DNA from: Lentisphaeria bacterium UBA4640
GTDB taxonomy: Bacteria > Verrucomicrobiota > Lentisphaeria > Victivallales > UBA1829
Reading direction: 5' to 3'
Length of the DNA stretch: 24,807 bases
NCBI GenBank assembly: GCA_002405835.1
Contig: DHMO01000028.1
Location: 1,285 to 26,091, forward strand
The notes under the pieces are model-generated. The model was not told the DNA's origin. It was given only the letters and a program-made list of their open reading frames with translations, and did no database searches. Position numbers and translations under genes: made by a program. Below are positions 1 through 7,563 of this stretch, one piece after another (the first letter of the stretch is position 1; each line of letters begins with the position of its first letter).

Positions 1-765
1 TTCGACCGCGTCAAAGCCGGCAACGCCGTTCACCCGATCTCCGCGGAAAACTATCAGTTCCTCATTCCCGTCAAAGAGGGCAAAAACATTCTTGCCGCAG
101 TGGTTTTCACCGGTTCGGATTCCTGGACCTGGTGCTGCACGGACAAGGTCAAAAACTCCGTCCCGAAGATGCTTCAGACCACCATTGACAACAAGGAGCG
201 CTATCTCCGCGAGCTCTTTGCCGTCGTCAAGGAAATCAAGCCCGGAAAGAGCCGTCTCTCCTCTGCGACCCAGGCATACATGCTGAATGAGCTCGGAATC
301 AAGAGCGACCTTGACCTCCGTTCCGATAGAGAGTGCTACGGCATGACCGGCTCCCCGCTCGGCAAGACGGTCACCTGGTTCCACATATCCTCCTCCGCAT
401 ACGGCGGAATGCAGAGCAACGGGGGCAAAGAAGCGTTCATACGAGACTTCCGCATCTTCCTTGACGAGAAGAACTACCCGATTGACTTCCACTGCATCGC
501 CGGACAGGACCGCACAGGTGCGCTTGCATTCATTCTGAACGGTCTGCTCGGAGTTTCCGAAGAGGAGCTCTACAAGGATTGGGAAGCCACCGGTTTCTGG
601 AATCCGGATCCGCACTTCAACCACAAGGAGCGCTTCGATCATCTTGTTGCCGTTTTCGCCAAGTATCCCGGCAAGAACATCAATGAGAAGATTGAGAACT
701 ATGTTCTCTCCTGCGGTTTCACCAAAGAGGACATTGCCAAGTTCCGTTCGATGATGCTCGAATAA
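1..765 (+). CDS. Tyrosine/dual-specificity phosphatase-like protein (3' part; start lies upstream of the window)
   Basis: The reading frame is open from base 1 and ends at TAA 763-765, so 254 C-terminal residues are visible and the true start is outside the window. An internal GTG at 100 is not a convincing start, because coding-type sequence continues upstream of it. The protein carries the Cys-x5-Arg phosphatase signature as HCIAGQDRTG, with the nucleophile Cys codon at 493-495. An upstream DLRSDRE segment is typical of the Y_phosphatase3 (PF13350) group of bacterial protein-tyrosine/inositol phosphatases. Known role of the family: hydrolysis of phosphotyrosine or phosphoinositide esters through a cysteinyl-phosphate intermediate. 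The substrate here is unknown. The residues before about 60 do not belong to the phosphatase core that I recognise, and whether a signal peptide exists cannot be seen. A terminator follows directly, so this is the last gene of its transcript. Confidence 0.8.
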   Translation, partial: FDRVKAGNAVHPISAENYQFLIPVKEGKNILAAVVFTGSDSWTWCCTDKVKNSVPKMLQTTIDNKERYLRELFAVVKEIKPGKSRLSSATQAYMLNELGIKSDLDLRSDRECYGMTGSPLGKTVTWFHISSSAYGGMQSNGGKEAFIRDFRIFLDEKNYPIDFHCIAGQDRTGALAFILNGLLGVSEEELYKDWEATGFWNPDPHFNHKERFDHLVAVFAKYPGKNINEKIENYVLSCGFTKEDIAKFRSMMLE

Positions 766-785
766 CGCATCCGGAACGGCAGAGA

Positions 786-817
786 AAGCGGGGCGCGAAG
801 CCCCGCTTCCTGTTTTT
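786..817 (+). terminator. Rho-independent terminator after the phosphatase gene
   Basis: Perfect 9-bp stem AAGCGGGGC (786-794) / GCCCCGCTT (800-808) with a 5-base GCGAA loop, followed by CCTGTTTTT. It lies 20 bases after the stop codon and upstream of the carA promoter, so it insulates the two transcription units. Confidence 0.88.
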
Positions 818-883
818 AAATTTTTCCGCCCCCAAATCAGCACAGCTCCCTGGATTTTTTTTCATTTTTCCCGATTTCTTTTT

Positions 884-912
884 TTGATTTTTGCGCGGAT
901 ATGATGTATATT
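884..912 (+). promoter_or_regulatory. Sigma70-like promoter for the carA-murI gene run
   Basis: TTGATT (884-889), a 17-base spacer and TATATT (907-912), a close match to the -35/-10 consensus in an AT-rich stretch of the otherwise GC-rich intergenic region. The predicted start of transcription is near 919, leaving a leader of about 40 bases before the carA ATG. The same layout (TTGAAT-17-TATATT) recurs before the gene at 9063. Confidence 0.65.
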
Positions 913-958
913 TCACAGATTTAAAACAAGCCCGGTCGATCCCGGAAGGAAGGACATC

Positions 959-2113
959 ATGGCAAACGAATATGATTGGAAAGCAATGCGCGGGAAAAAA
1001 GCGTTTCTCGCACTGGAAGACGGAACCGTATTCCGCGGACGCTCGGTCGGAGCAAAAGTCGACCGCGTCGGCGAAGTCGTGTTCAACACCGGTATGTGCG
1101 GTTATCAGGAAATCCTCAGCGATCCCTCCTACGCCGGACAGTTCGTTACCATGACCTATCCCGAAATCGGCAACTACGGCATGAACGACGCCGACCGCGA
1201 ATCCCGCGCACTCTTCCTCAACGGCTTCATCATGCATGAATACAACGAACCCAGCAACTGGCGCGCACAGGAAACTCTCGCTCAGGCGCTCATCGGCGCC
1301 GGAGTTCCCGCCATTGACGGAATCGACACCCGCGCGCTCACTCTCAAGCTCCGCTCCACCGGAACCATGAAGGGATATCTCCACTGCTCCGATGAAGAAA
1401 TTTCCGAAGAAGCCGGCGTCGCAAAAGCCGTCGCATGGGAAGGTCTTGACAATCAGGACTATGCATCCAGAGTCACTTGTGAAAAAAATTATCATTTCGA
1501 TCCGGACGGCTCCATCACCCGGTCCTGGGGCATTGCGGATGAACTTCCCCCGGTTGAACACCGCATCGTCGCCGTGGACTTCGGCATCAAGTGGAACATC
1601 CTCCGCTCGCTCCGTCTCTGCGGACTCGACGTTCAGGTCGTCACGGCGAAAACCTCTGCGGAGGAAATTCTCGCGCTCAAGCCGGACGGAGTCTTCCTCT
1701 CAAACGGTCCCGCCGACCCCGCCGCTCTGCCCTACGCATCCGAAATGGCGGCAAAACTCATCGGCAAAGTTCCCGTCATGGGAATCTGCCTCGGTCACCA
1801 GATTCTCGGACGCGCAGTCGGCGGCAAAACCTACCGTCTGAAATTCGGTCACCACGGCTGCAATCACCCGGTCAAGAACCTTGCGACCGGAGCCGTCGAA
1901 ATCACCTCGCAGAACCACAACTTCGCGCTTGATCCGGATTCCCTGCCCTCCTGCGTGGAAGTCACGCACATCAACCTCAACGACGGCACCGTCGAAGGAC
2001 TCCGCCACAAAGAGGCTCCGATGTTCTCCGTGCAGTACCACCCCGAAGCCGCACCCGGACCGCACGACCCGTTCTACCTCTTCAAGCAATTCAAGGATAT
2101 GCTCGGGAAATGA
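959..2113 (+). CDS. carA: Carbamoyl-phosphate synthase small (glutaminase) subunit
   Basis: CarA hydrolyses glutamine and channels ammonia to the large subunit CarB, which makes carbamoyl phosphate for arginine and pyrimidine synthesis in the cytoplasm. The 384 residues match the family's usual length. The N-terminal CPSase small-chain domain begins with the LEDGTVFRGRSVG segment. The C-terminal class I glutamine amidotransferase domain has the nucleophile elbow MGICLGHQ (Cys277) and the catalytic pair His361/Glu363 in YHPEAAPGPHDP. The region HHGCNHPVKN...SQNHNFALD is also typical of CarA. The ATG at 959 is preceded by a strong GGAAGG ribosome site. No carB is found in the window, which is unusual but not rare. 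It overlaps the next gene by ATGA, implying translational coupling to a lipoprotein of no obvious metabolic link. The product assignment is firm. Confidence 0.97.
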   Translation: MANEYDWKAMRGKKAFLALEDGTVFRGRSVGAKVDRVGEVVFNTGMCGYQEILSDPSYAGQFVTMTYPEIGNYGMNDADRESRALFLNGFIMHEYNEPSNWRAQETLAQALIGAGVPAIDGIDTRALTLKLRSTGTMKGYLHCSDEEISEEAGVAKAVAWEGLDNQDYASRVTCEKNYHFDPDGSITRSWGIADELPPVEHRIVAVDFGIKWNILRSLRLCGLDVQVVTAKTSAEEILALKPDGVFLSNGPADPAALPYASEMAAKLIGKVPVMGICLGHQILGRAVGGKTYRLKFGHHGCNHPVKNLATGAVEITSQNHNFALDPDSLPSCVEVTHINLNDGTVEGLRHKEAPMFSVQYHPEAAPGPHDPFYLFKQFKDMLGK

Positions 2114-2604
2114 AAACAGCGCGGCAGACGATTCTGTTTTTTCTCGCGGGACTCGCTCCGCTTCTCTCCTCGTGCACTCTTTTCGAGGAGAAAAAAACAC
2201 CGGAGCTCCCGTCTGAAGAAGTGGTTCGGATCGCCGCGCAGAAACGTCTTCAGAATCTCCTGCAGCGCCGCATTCTGTTTGTCGCGATCTGTGCACCGGA
2301 GAACACAGCAGATTTGCGGGAAGCCGCTGAACGGAACGGCTGGAGAATCGCATATTTTTCGATCGACAGAGACAAAGCGTTCGCGGCAGTCCGCAACGGA
2401 AAGGCCGATATTGCAGCCGGCAAACTGACTCCGGCGGAAATCCGCGCCGCCCGCCTGACTCCGCTCATGGAATACCGGGTCTCCGGGAAAACCTATGCGT
2501 ATGCAAGCTGGAACGGGGCGGAAGAGCTGGAAAACGTGTTGAAAAACGGAACAAATCCGGCAAATTCAAACATTCCGCTTGAAAAAAGTGTTTTGCAAGA
2601 GTAA
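2110..2604 (+). CDS. Small lipoprotein resembling part of a solute-binding (SBP_bac_3-like) domain
   Basis: The 164-residue protein starts inside the carA stop codon (ATGA overlap). Its first 22 residues form a lipoprotein signal: basic start, hydrophobic core and lipobox LLSSC with Cys22 as the acylated residue. The mature part contains ILFVAICAPEN, then VRNGKADIAAGKLT and a segment ending LTPLMEYRVSG. This order resembles the 'L-x-x-G-K-x-D...lT...R...s.Y' core of family 3 periplasmic binding proteins and of the MltF-type transglycosylase sensor domain. At about 140 mature residues it is much shorter than a full two-lobed binding protein (about 220-250). It could be a degenerate or single-lobe version, or simply an unrelated envelope lipoprotein. 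The signal peptide is well supported, the fold similarity is only suggested, and the function is unknown. The next gene also encodes an exported protein, so the two may act together in the envelope. Confidence 0.72.
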   Translation: MKTARQTILFFLAGLAPLLSSCTLFEEKKTPELPSEEVVRIAAQKRLQNLLQRRILFVAICAPENTADLREAAERNGWRIAYFSIDRDKAFAAVRNGKADIAAGKLTPAEIRAARLTPLMEYRVSGKTYAYASWNGAEELENVLKNGTNPANSNIPLEKSVLQE

Positions 2605-2634
2605 CTTATATATGAAAAGAGGAGTTGCAATAGA

Positions 2635-3273
2635 ATGAAAATATGTTTTCACATACCGCATTTTTTGTTTGCGGCATTTTTGTTGACAAGCGCATTGGCT
2701 CTTTCCGCACAGAACGGCGCCGCATCCGCTCTTGAACAGGTCCGGATCGCCATGCTTCAGGAAGATTACAGGACCGCGGCGAAAGAGGCCTCGAAGCTCT
2801 ACTTTCTCACTTCCGATTCCGCCGTTGCGGAAGAGGCGCTCAATCTGTCCGTCAGCGCGAACCTCGCAATCCGCAATGCCGGAGGCAAGGTTTCCGAATC
2901 CTTCGGCATCCGGATCAACAAAGCGGCGAAGCGTCTTCTGCTTCTGACGGCGGAGGGAACGATCTGCCGCAGTTTCGAACTGGAATGCGGAGCGGACTTC
3001 TCCGTCCCGTCCGGCGACTTCACGGTCGGAACGAAACTCGCTTACCCGAACTATGAACTGAACGGACAGTTTTACAAATTCAACCGGCCGGGCAACACGC
3101 TTGGCAGCCGCTGGATCGAACTGCGCAACGCGGAAGGAACACCCGTCTCCGGAATTCACGGAGAAGCCCCGCAGACCGCAGAGTCCGAACACCTGTTTTT
3201 CCGTCTGAAGAACTCAGACATCAATGAAATATTCGTGCTGCTTTCCGAAGGCGGCACGGTGCTCGTCATGTAA
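2635..3273 (+). CDS. Exported L,D-transpeptidase (YkuD)-like protein lacking the catalytic cysteine
   Basis: The 212-residue protein has a signal peptide ending about LALSAQ (residues 20-26), a short alpha-helical middle and a C-terminal YkuD-like domain. The recognisable parts are SVPSGDFTVGTK, FNRPGNTLGSRWIEL, GIHGEAPQ (His175) and FFRLKNSDINEIF...GGTVLVM. In active enzymes the last part reads S-x-G-C-I-R-x-x-N-x-D, with the Cys as nucleophile. Here the Arg (Arg190) and the Asn/Asp are kept, but the Cys position is Phe188 and the Gly position is Leu187, so the peptidoglycan cross-linking reaction should not be possible. It may bind peptidoglycan or serve as a structural or regulatory partner. 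A good ribosome site, AGAGGAG (2618-2624), sets the ATG at 2635. It sits between the lipoprotein gene and accA in the same direction. Confidence 0.78.
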   Translation: MKICFHIPHFLFAAFLLTSALALSAQNGAASALEQVRIAMLQEDYRTAAKEASKLYFLTSDSAVAEEALNLSVSANLAIRNAGGKVSESFGIRINKAAKRLLLLTAEGTICRSFELECGADFSVPSGDFTVGTKLAYPNYELNGQFYKFNRPGNTLGSRWIELRNAEGTPVSGIHGEAPQTAESEHLFFRLKNSDINEIFVLLSEGGTVLVM

Positions 3274-3305
3274 AACCGACGGCTAACGAAGGAGTTTTTA
3301 CGAAT

Positions 3306-4295
3306 ATGTCAATCGTCAATCTGGAATTTGAAAAACCGATCGCGGAGCTCGAAGCGAAACTGGCGGAATGGGAATCTCTGAGTTCCTCCAGTCACATCGA
3401 CGCAGCCGTGGAGATCAAGGCACTCAAAGTCAAGATCGAAGAGATGAAGAAAAACATCTACGGGTCCCTCTCCGCATGGCAGCGCGTTCAGCTCGCGCGC
3501 CATCCGAACCGCCCCTATACACTTGATTACATCGAACGCATCTGCACCGATTTTCTTGAATTCCACGGCGACCGCAGATTCGCGGACGACGCGGCAATCG
3601 TCGGCGGATTCGCAAAAATCGACAATATTCCCGTCATGGTCATCGGCACACAGAAGGGACGCAACACCAAAGAGAACGTCATGCGCAACTTCGGCTGCCC
3701 GCACCCGGAAGGATACCGCAAAGCCCTGCGCCTGATGCAGGTTGCGGAAATGGCGCGCCTGCCGATCATCACCTTCATCGACACCCCGGGAGCATTCCCC
3801 GGCGTCGCCTCCGAAGAGCGTCATATCGGTGAAGCCATCGCGGTCAACCTCCGCGAAATGTTCTCTTTCACCGTCCCCATCATCTGCGTGGTGATCGGCG
3901 AAGGCGGCTCCGGCGGAGCGCTCGCAATCGGCGTCGGCAACAAAGTCATGATCATGGAAAACGCCTACTACTCCGTCATCACCCCGGAAGGCTGCGCCGC
4001 GATTCTCTGGAAAGACCGCGCCTATTCCGCTCAGGCGGCGGAAGCGCTGAAGCTCACCGCCCATGACCTGCTCAAACTCAAACTCGTCGACGGCGTTGTT
4101 GAAGAACCGCTCGGCGGAGCACACAAGGATTACGACGCCGCGGCCGAAAACCTCCGAAAAGCTGTCCTCGCCGCTCTCAAGGAGTTCGACGGCTGGACGC
4201 CGGAGCAGCTCAAAAACCAGCGTTATGAACGCTTCCGCAACGTCAAGTTCTATGCGGAACCGAAGAAATCCGGAAAAGCCGAAGCGGAGAAATAA
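3306..4295 (+). CDS. accA: Acetyl-CoA carboxylase carboxyltransferase subunit alpha
   Basis: AccA, with AccD, transfers the carboxyl group from carboxybiotin to acetyl-CoA to give malonyl-CoA, the first committed step of fatty acid synthesis. The 329 residues fit the family (about 320). Diagnostic parts in order are the helical N-terminal lead FEKPIAELEAKLAEW, ARHPNRPYTLDYI, FLEFHGDRRFADDAAIVGG, GTQKGRNTKENVMRNFG, the crotonase-fold segment FIDTPGAFPGVASEERH, IGEGGSGGALAIG and VITPEGCAAILWKD. The ribosome site AAGGAG (3289-3294) supports ATG 3306. The C-terminal tail is Lys/Glu-rich, which is common. Only four bases separate its stop from the following acetyltransferase gene, so the two are almost certainly cotranscribed. 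No other acc gene lies in the window. Confidence 0.97.
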   Translation: MSIVNLEFEKPIAELEAKLAEWESLSSSSHIDAAVEIKALKVKIEEMKKNIYGSLSAWQRVQLARHPNRPYTLDYIERICTDFLEFHGDRRFADDAAIVGGFAKIDNIPVMVIGTQKGRNTKENVMRNFGCPHPEGYRKALRLMQVAEMARLPIITFIDTPGAFPGVASEERHIGEAIAVNLREMFSFTVPIICVVIGEGGSGGALAIGVGNKVMIMENAYYSVITPEGCAAILWKDRAYSAQAAEALKLTAHDLLKLKLVDGVVEEPLGGAHKDYDAAAENLRKAVLAALKEFDGWTPEQLKNQRYERFRNVKFYAEPKKSGKAEAEK

Positions 4296-4299
4296 CACG

Positions 4300-4806
4300 A
4301 TGTTCACCGGCTCCCTGGTCGTAAGACCGGCGCGCTACACCCCCGAAAAAGGGCTGCACCACGCCGACAACACCGACGTCCACCACATCTGGGCGCTCCT
4401 CGGCGGTTACGCGAAGGTGCGTCTGCTCCTTCCACGCACAGCCGAGGATATCCAGGAAAAAATCGGCAACTTCCGCATCGCGGAACTCGACGGAAAATTC
4501 GTCGGCTGCATCGCGATCCGCGACTACGGTCATTCGCTGTACGAAGTCCGCTCGTTCGCGGTTGTTCCCGAACACGTCGGACAGGGCATCGGCTCCGAAA
4601 TCCTCGCGGGCGTCATCCGGCAGATGAAAGAGGCTGGCGTTCCCGCCCGCCTCTTCTCGCTGACCTACCGCGCCCATTTCTTCATGCGTCTCGGATTCCG
4701 GATCGTGGACAAGAACATGTTCCCCGGCAAAATATGGAGCGACTGCGCAATATGCAGCAAGAAGGACAACTGCGACGAGACAGCGGTTCTGATGGAATTC
4801 CTCTGA
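4300..4806 (+). CDS. GNAT-family N-acetyltransferase, short ArgA-like N-acetylglutamate synthase
   Basis: The 168-residue single-domain acetyltransferase begins at ATG 4300, four bases after accA, with GGAGA upstream. The frame stays open further 5' inside accA, but that part is only overlap. The acetyl-CoA-binding loop is visible as VVPEHVGQGIGSEIL, followed by FSLTYRAHFFMRLGF. The C terminus IWSDCAICSKKDNCDE has a C-x2-C-x5-C pattern that I know from stand-alone short ArgA-type enzymes, often annotated as N-acetylglutamate synthase. Those acetylate glutamate with acetyl-CoA to start arginine synthesis. The presence of carA in the same run fits arginine metabolism, though it is not proof. 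The three cysteines may bind a metal, which is an inference. The next reading frame overlaps its 3' end. Confidence 0.85.
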   Translation: MFTGSLVVRPARYTPEKGLHHADNTDVHHIWALLGGYAKVRLLLPRTAEDIQEKIGNFRIAELDGKFVGCIAIRDYGHSLYEVRSFAVVPEHVGQGIGSEILAGVIRQMKEAGVPARLFSLTYRAHFFMRLGFRIVDKNMFPGKIWSDCAICSKKDNCDETAVLMEFL

Positions 4807-6701
4807 CCCGTCACCGACGCACCCCGGAGGCCGTCGCCGACGCCGCATCCGCGGTGCACGGCGGCTGCACCGACCTTTTTGTCTACGGAACACTCCTGAG
4901 CGACCGCCATGTCAAGCTGATTCTCGGCCGCCGTGTCGAAACCGAACCCGCAGTTCTCAACAACTACATGCGCATAGTTCCGCCCGGAGCCTTCTTCTTC
5001 ATCGTCCGCCAGAAAGGTTCCCAGGTTCGCGGACGCATCCTCAAAGCCCTCACGCCCGAAGAACTCGTCCTGCTGGACGCCTTCGAGGATGAAAAGAAAC
5101 TTTACTTCCGCCGCCGCGTTGTCGTCCGCGACTCCGCGGGAGAACGCCGCCGGGCGGAAACGTATATCGGCAACGTCCCCGCGCTTCAGAAATCCTTCGG
5201 TGCGGAAATCCAGTTTGAAGACCGCTACAATCTTTACCTGGAACGCAAAATCAGCTCCACGCTCAACGGCATTGCGCCAGATCCGGAAAAAGAATCGGAA
5301 ATTTCCAAGCGCGCCATGCAGGAGCTCATGGGTTCCGAAATCGACCAGCTCATCCAGTCGCATTTCGACGGGGATTACGTCTGCAACTATCTCATGCTCC
5401 AGGCGTTCAGCGGCGCCCAACCGCCCGACCTGAACAAAGTCTTCGCGAACTGCGGAATCCGCCCATATGCGGACTCCTACATGGAACTTGTCTGCAAGCA
5501 CATCATCTTCAACCAGCTCGCGGAAAAGCTGCGCCATGAATTCCATGACGCCGTCCGCGTCGCACACAAGTATTTCCGTCACGGAGTGACCATTCTGCTG
5601 GCGTTCCTCTACTACAATTCCAACAAACGGAAAATCAAAAGACTCATGCGGGAGAAACAGCTCGACGCAGCCGTCCCCGGACGCTCCTATTGCGAATATG
5701 CGGAACTCTGCATCACCGTCGCCGATGAGATCTACGACCACCGGAAAATGCAGGACATCGTGGACTACGTCGGCTTCAACTGGCATTCCACGCCGACTCC
5801 GCTCGGAGCGGAACTGGAATTCAGCTGTCTCGGCTCCCGCGCCGTCTATGCGGAACCGGGAGAGGACAGCCGTTTCGATTCCTTCAACTGGTTCAACGAC
5901 TTCGACCTCCGCCGCCGCATGTGGCGACTCGGCGGTCATGTCGATGCGCACCGTCCGCTTACCGCCGGAACCTCCAGCCGCAACCGCGGGTTCCTGGAAT
6001 ACGCGCTCGGACGCTTCAACATCATCGGCGACCTCTCGCGTCCCCTGTTCGACTGTCCGTGGGCAATGTCCATGGTCATCAACGAAGCCGTGAAGTTCCT
6101 CGAAATCCCGACCCACAGCCTGCACATTTCCATGGAACTTCCGAAAATCAACGGTGAAACCGCCATCACCGACCGGCCGCACCGGGAAACCGACCTGATC
6201 TGTCTCCTCCTCCTCGGCGGGGATCTGCGGCGCGACGAAAACGGAATCCTCCGCGAATGGCGCATCTTCAACAATGAACTCGACACCAATTGCGCCGGCA
6301 GTCTGAATTTCTCCGACCGCAAACATCACTACACCCGGTCCGGCGATGAATCTTCCGCCTCCGACGTCATGGAATACAAGTTCCTCCGGCTGAAATCCAC
6401 CGAAACCGACTACGCCAAGATCATCATTGCCCTGAAAGATTATCAGATCGAAACCTGCGCCCGTCCGATCACCATTCCGCGCGCGGGCCAGCCGGAACTT
6501 CCCGAGCAGATTTTCCTCCGGCGCTGGGCGGCGCACCCGCAGTGTATCTCCCGGCGCGAAATCAACTCATTCGTCGAAACCGTTGAACGCGGAATGTGCA
6601 AAGAACACAAATCGCTCAAACTTGACAAACGCAAAACCGCGCTTCTGGAAAACCTCACGGAAACGCTGGTCGAAAGGAACCAAAGTGTCGCACAAGGCTG
6701 A
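4734..6701 (+). CDS. Fusion of a gamma-glutamylcyclotransferase-like domain with a possible amidoligase (glutamine-synthetase-fold) domain
   Basis: The N-terminal domain (about residues 47-165) has the GGCT/AIG2 (PF06094) marks LFVYGTLLSD, with the YGTL loop at 51-54, and LLDAFEDEKKLYFRRRVVV, with Glu118 at the usual catalytic acid position. Such enzymes cyclise gamma-glutamyl amines to release 5-oxoproline. The remaining roughly 490 residues match nothing I can name with certainty. The strand LGAELEF (Glu360, Glu362) and the later THSLHISMEL (His461, His464, Glu468) resemble the metal-binding ExE and HxH strands of Amidoligase_2/GCS2-type ligases. The start is uncertain: ATG 4734 overlaps the previous gene by 73 bases, ATG 4752 and GTG 4854 are alternatives, and none has a good ribosome site. 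It ends 17 bases inside murI. The cyclotransferase domain is well supported, the ligase domain is tentative, and the substrate is unknown. Confidence 0.75.
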   Translation: MERLRNMQQEGQLRRDSGSDGIPLTRHRRTPEAVADAASAVHGGCTDLFVYGTLLSDRHVKLILGRRVETEPAVLNNYMRIVPPGAFFFIVRQKGSQVRGRILKALTPEELVLLDAFEDEKKLYFRRRVVVRDSAGERRRAETYIGNVPALQKSFGAEIQFEDRYNLYLERKISSTLNGIAPDPEKESEISKRAMQELMGSEIDQLIQSHFDGDYVCNYLMLQAFSGAQPPDLNKVFANCGIRPYADSYMELVCKHIIFNQLAEKLRHEFHDAVRVAHKYFRHGVTILLAFLYYNSNKRKIKRLMREKQLDAAVPGRSYCEYAELCITVADEIYDHRKMQDIVDYVGFNWHSTPTPLGAELEFSCLGSRAVYAEPGEDSRFDSFNWFNDFDLRRRMWRLGGHVDAHRPLTAGTSSRNRGFLEYALGRFNIIGDLSRPLFDCPWAMSMVINEAVKFLEIPTHSLHISMELPKINGETAITDRPHRETDLICLLLLGGDLRRDENGILREWRIFNNELDTNCAGSLNFSDRKHHYTRSGDESSASDVMEYKFLRLKSTETDYAKIIIALKDYQIETCARPITIPRAGQPELPEQIFLRRWAAHPQCISRREINSFVETVERGMCKEHKSLKLDKRKTALLENLTETLVERNQSVAQG

Positions 6702-7503
6702 CAACAGACCGATCGGCGTATTCGATTCCGGACTCGGCGGGCTGACCGTCGTCGCCGCCATGAACCGCGCCCTCCCCGATGAAGATATCCTTTATCTCGG
6801 CGACGCCGCGCGCGTGCCGTATGGCGACAAATCCGTGGATTCCATCCGCCGTTTTGCCCGCGAAGACGCAGCGTTTCTGCTCGACCGCGGCGTAAAAATG
6901 ATTGTCGTCGCCTGCAACACCGTCTCGGCGGTTGCAATGGAAACGCTCCGCCGCCTCTATCCCGAAGCGCATATTCTCGGCGTGCTCGACGCCGGCATCC
7001 GCGCCGCCCTTGCAGCCGCGCCGGAACGGATCGTCATCACCGGAACCCGCGCCACAGTCAGCAGCGACGCCTACCGGCGCGGCATTCACAGACAGGATCC
7101 CTCGATCATCGTCGAAAGCATCGCCTGTCCCCTCCTCGTCCCGATGGCGGAGGAAGGCGTCACCGACGATTCGATCGCGCGCGCGGTTCTTGACATCTAT
7201 CTGCACAACGTCCGTCTCAATCCGCCCGATGCGCTTCTGCTCGGCTGCACCCACTATCCGCTCTTCAAGGAGACCATCCGTTCCTATCTCGACGGACAGG
7301 TTCCGATCATCGACAGCGCCACCGCATGTGCGGATTATGTGCAGGGCTTCCTGCTCCGGAACAATCTTTCCGCAGTGGAGGGAAAAGGCGGCAAATGCCG
7401 TTTCTTCTTCACCGATCTGCACTCCGAACTCCCCGCACACGCCGCCCGCTTCCTCGGACGCCCGCTGGAACGTGTCGAAAAAATTACACTTGGCGAAGAA
7501 TAA
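6685..7503 (+). CDS. murI: Glutamate racemase
   Basis: MurI interconverts L- and D-glutamate by a two-cysteine mechanism and supplies D-Glu for peptidoglycan. From GTG 6685 the protein is 272 residues, the family norm. I chose this start because AAAGGA (6673-6678) lies six bases upstream and because the conserved N terminus RPIGVFDSGLGGLTV follows within eight residues. The frame is open further upstream, but that part is shadow of the preceding gene. Visible active-site elements are Asp14/Ser15 in FDSGLGG, the first catalytic Cys77 in VVACNTVSA and the second, Cys188, in LLGCTHYPL. The 17-base overlap with the cyclotransferase-fusion gene implies coupled translation. It closes the run that starts at carA. 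No hairpin follows, so read-through into the next unit is possible. Confidence 0.96.
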   Translation: MSHKADNRPIGVFDSGLGGLTVVAAMNRALPDEDILYLGDAARVPYGDKSVDSIRRFAREDAAFLLDRGVKMIVVACNTVSAVAMETLRRLYPEAHILGVLDAGIRAALAAAPERIVITGTRATVSSDAYRRGIHRQDPSIIVESIACPLLVPMAEEGVTDDSIARAVLDIYLHNVRLNPPDALLLGCTHYPLFKETIRSYLDGQVPIIDSATACADYVQGFLLRNNLSAVEGKGGKCRFFFTDLHSELPAHAARFLGRPLERVEKITLGEE

Positions 7504-7506
7504 GGC

Positions 7507-7548
7507 TTGAAAAACCTCCGTTGACGTGCTATCTTTCCGAGCTCTAAT
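7507..7548 (+). promoter_or_regulatory. Possible promoter(s) for the DUF2062-prmC pair
   Basis: Two overlapping sigma70-like arrangements fall in the 60-base gap after murI. One is TTGAAA (7507-7512), 17 bases, TATCTT (7530-7535). The other is TTGACG (7521-7526), 16 bases, TCTAAT (7543-7548). The first leaves room for a normal leader containing the ribosome site AAAGGGGGG. The second would start transcription almost at that site. I cannot decide between them. Confidence 0.4.
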
Positions 7549-7563
7549 ATAAAGGGGGGATTT

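Noticed and set aside
4665..6536. Minus-strand open frame of 623 codons opposite the cyclotransferase fusion
   Set aside because: The plus strand has the GGCT motifs and good linkage to murI. The minus frame has Val/Phe/Asp/Gly-heavy antisense composition and no motifs.
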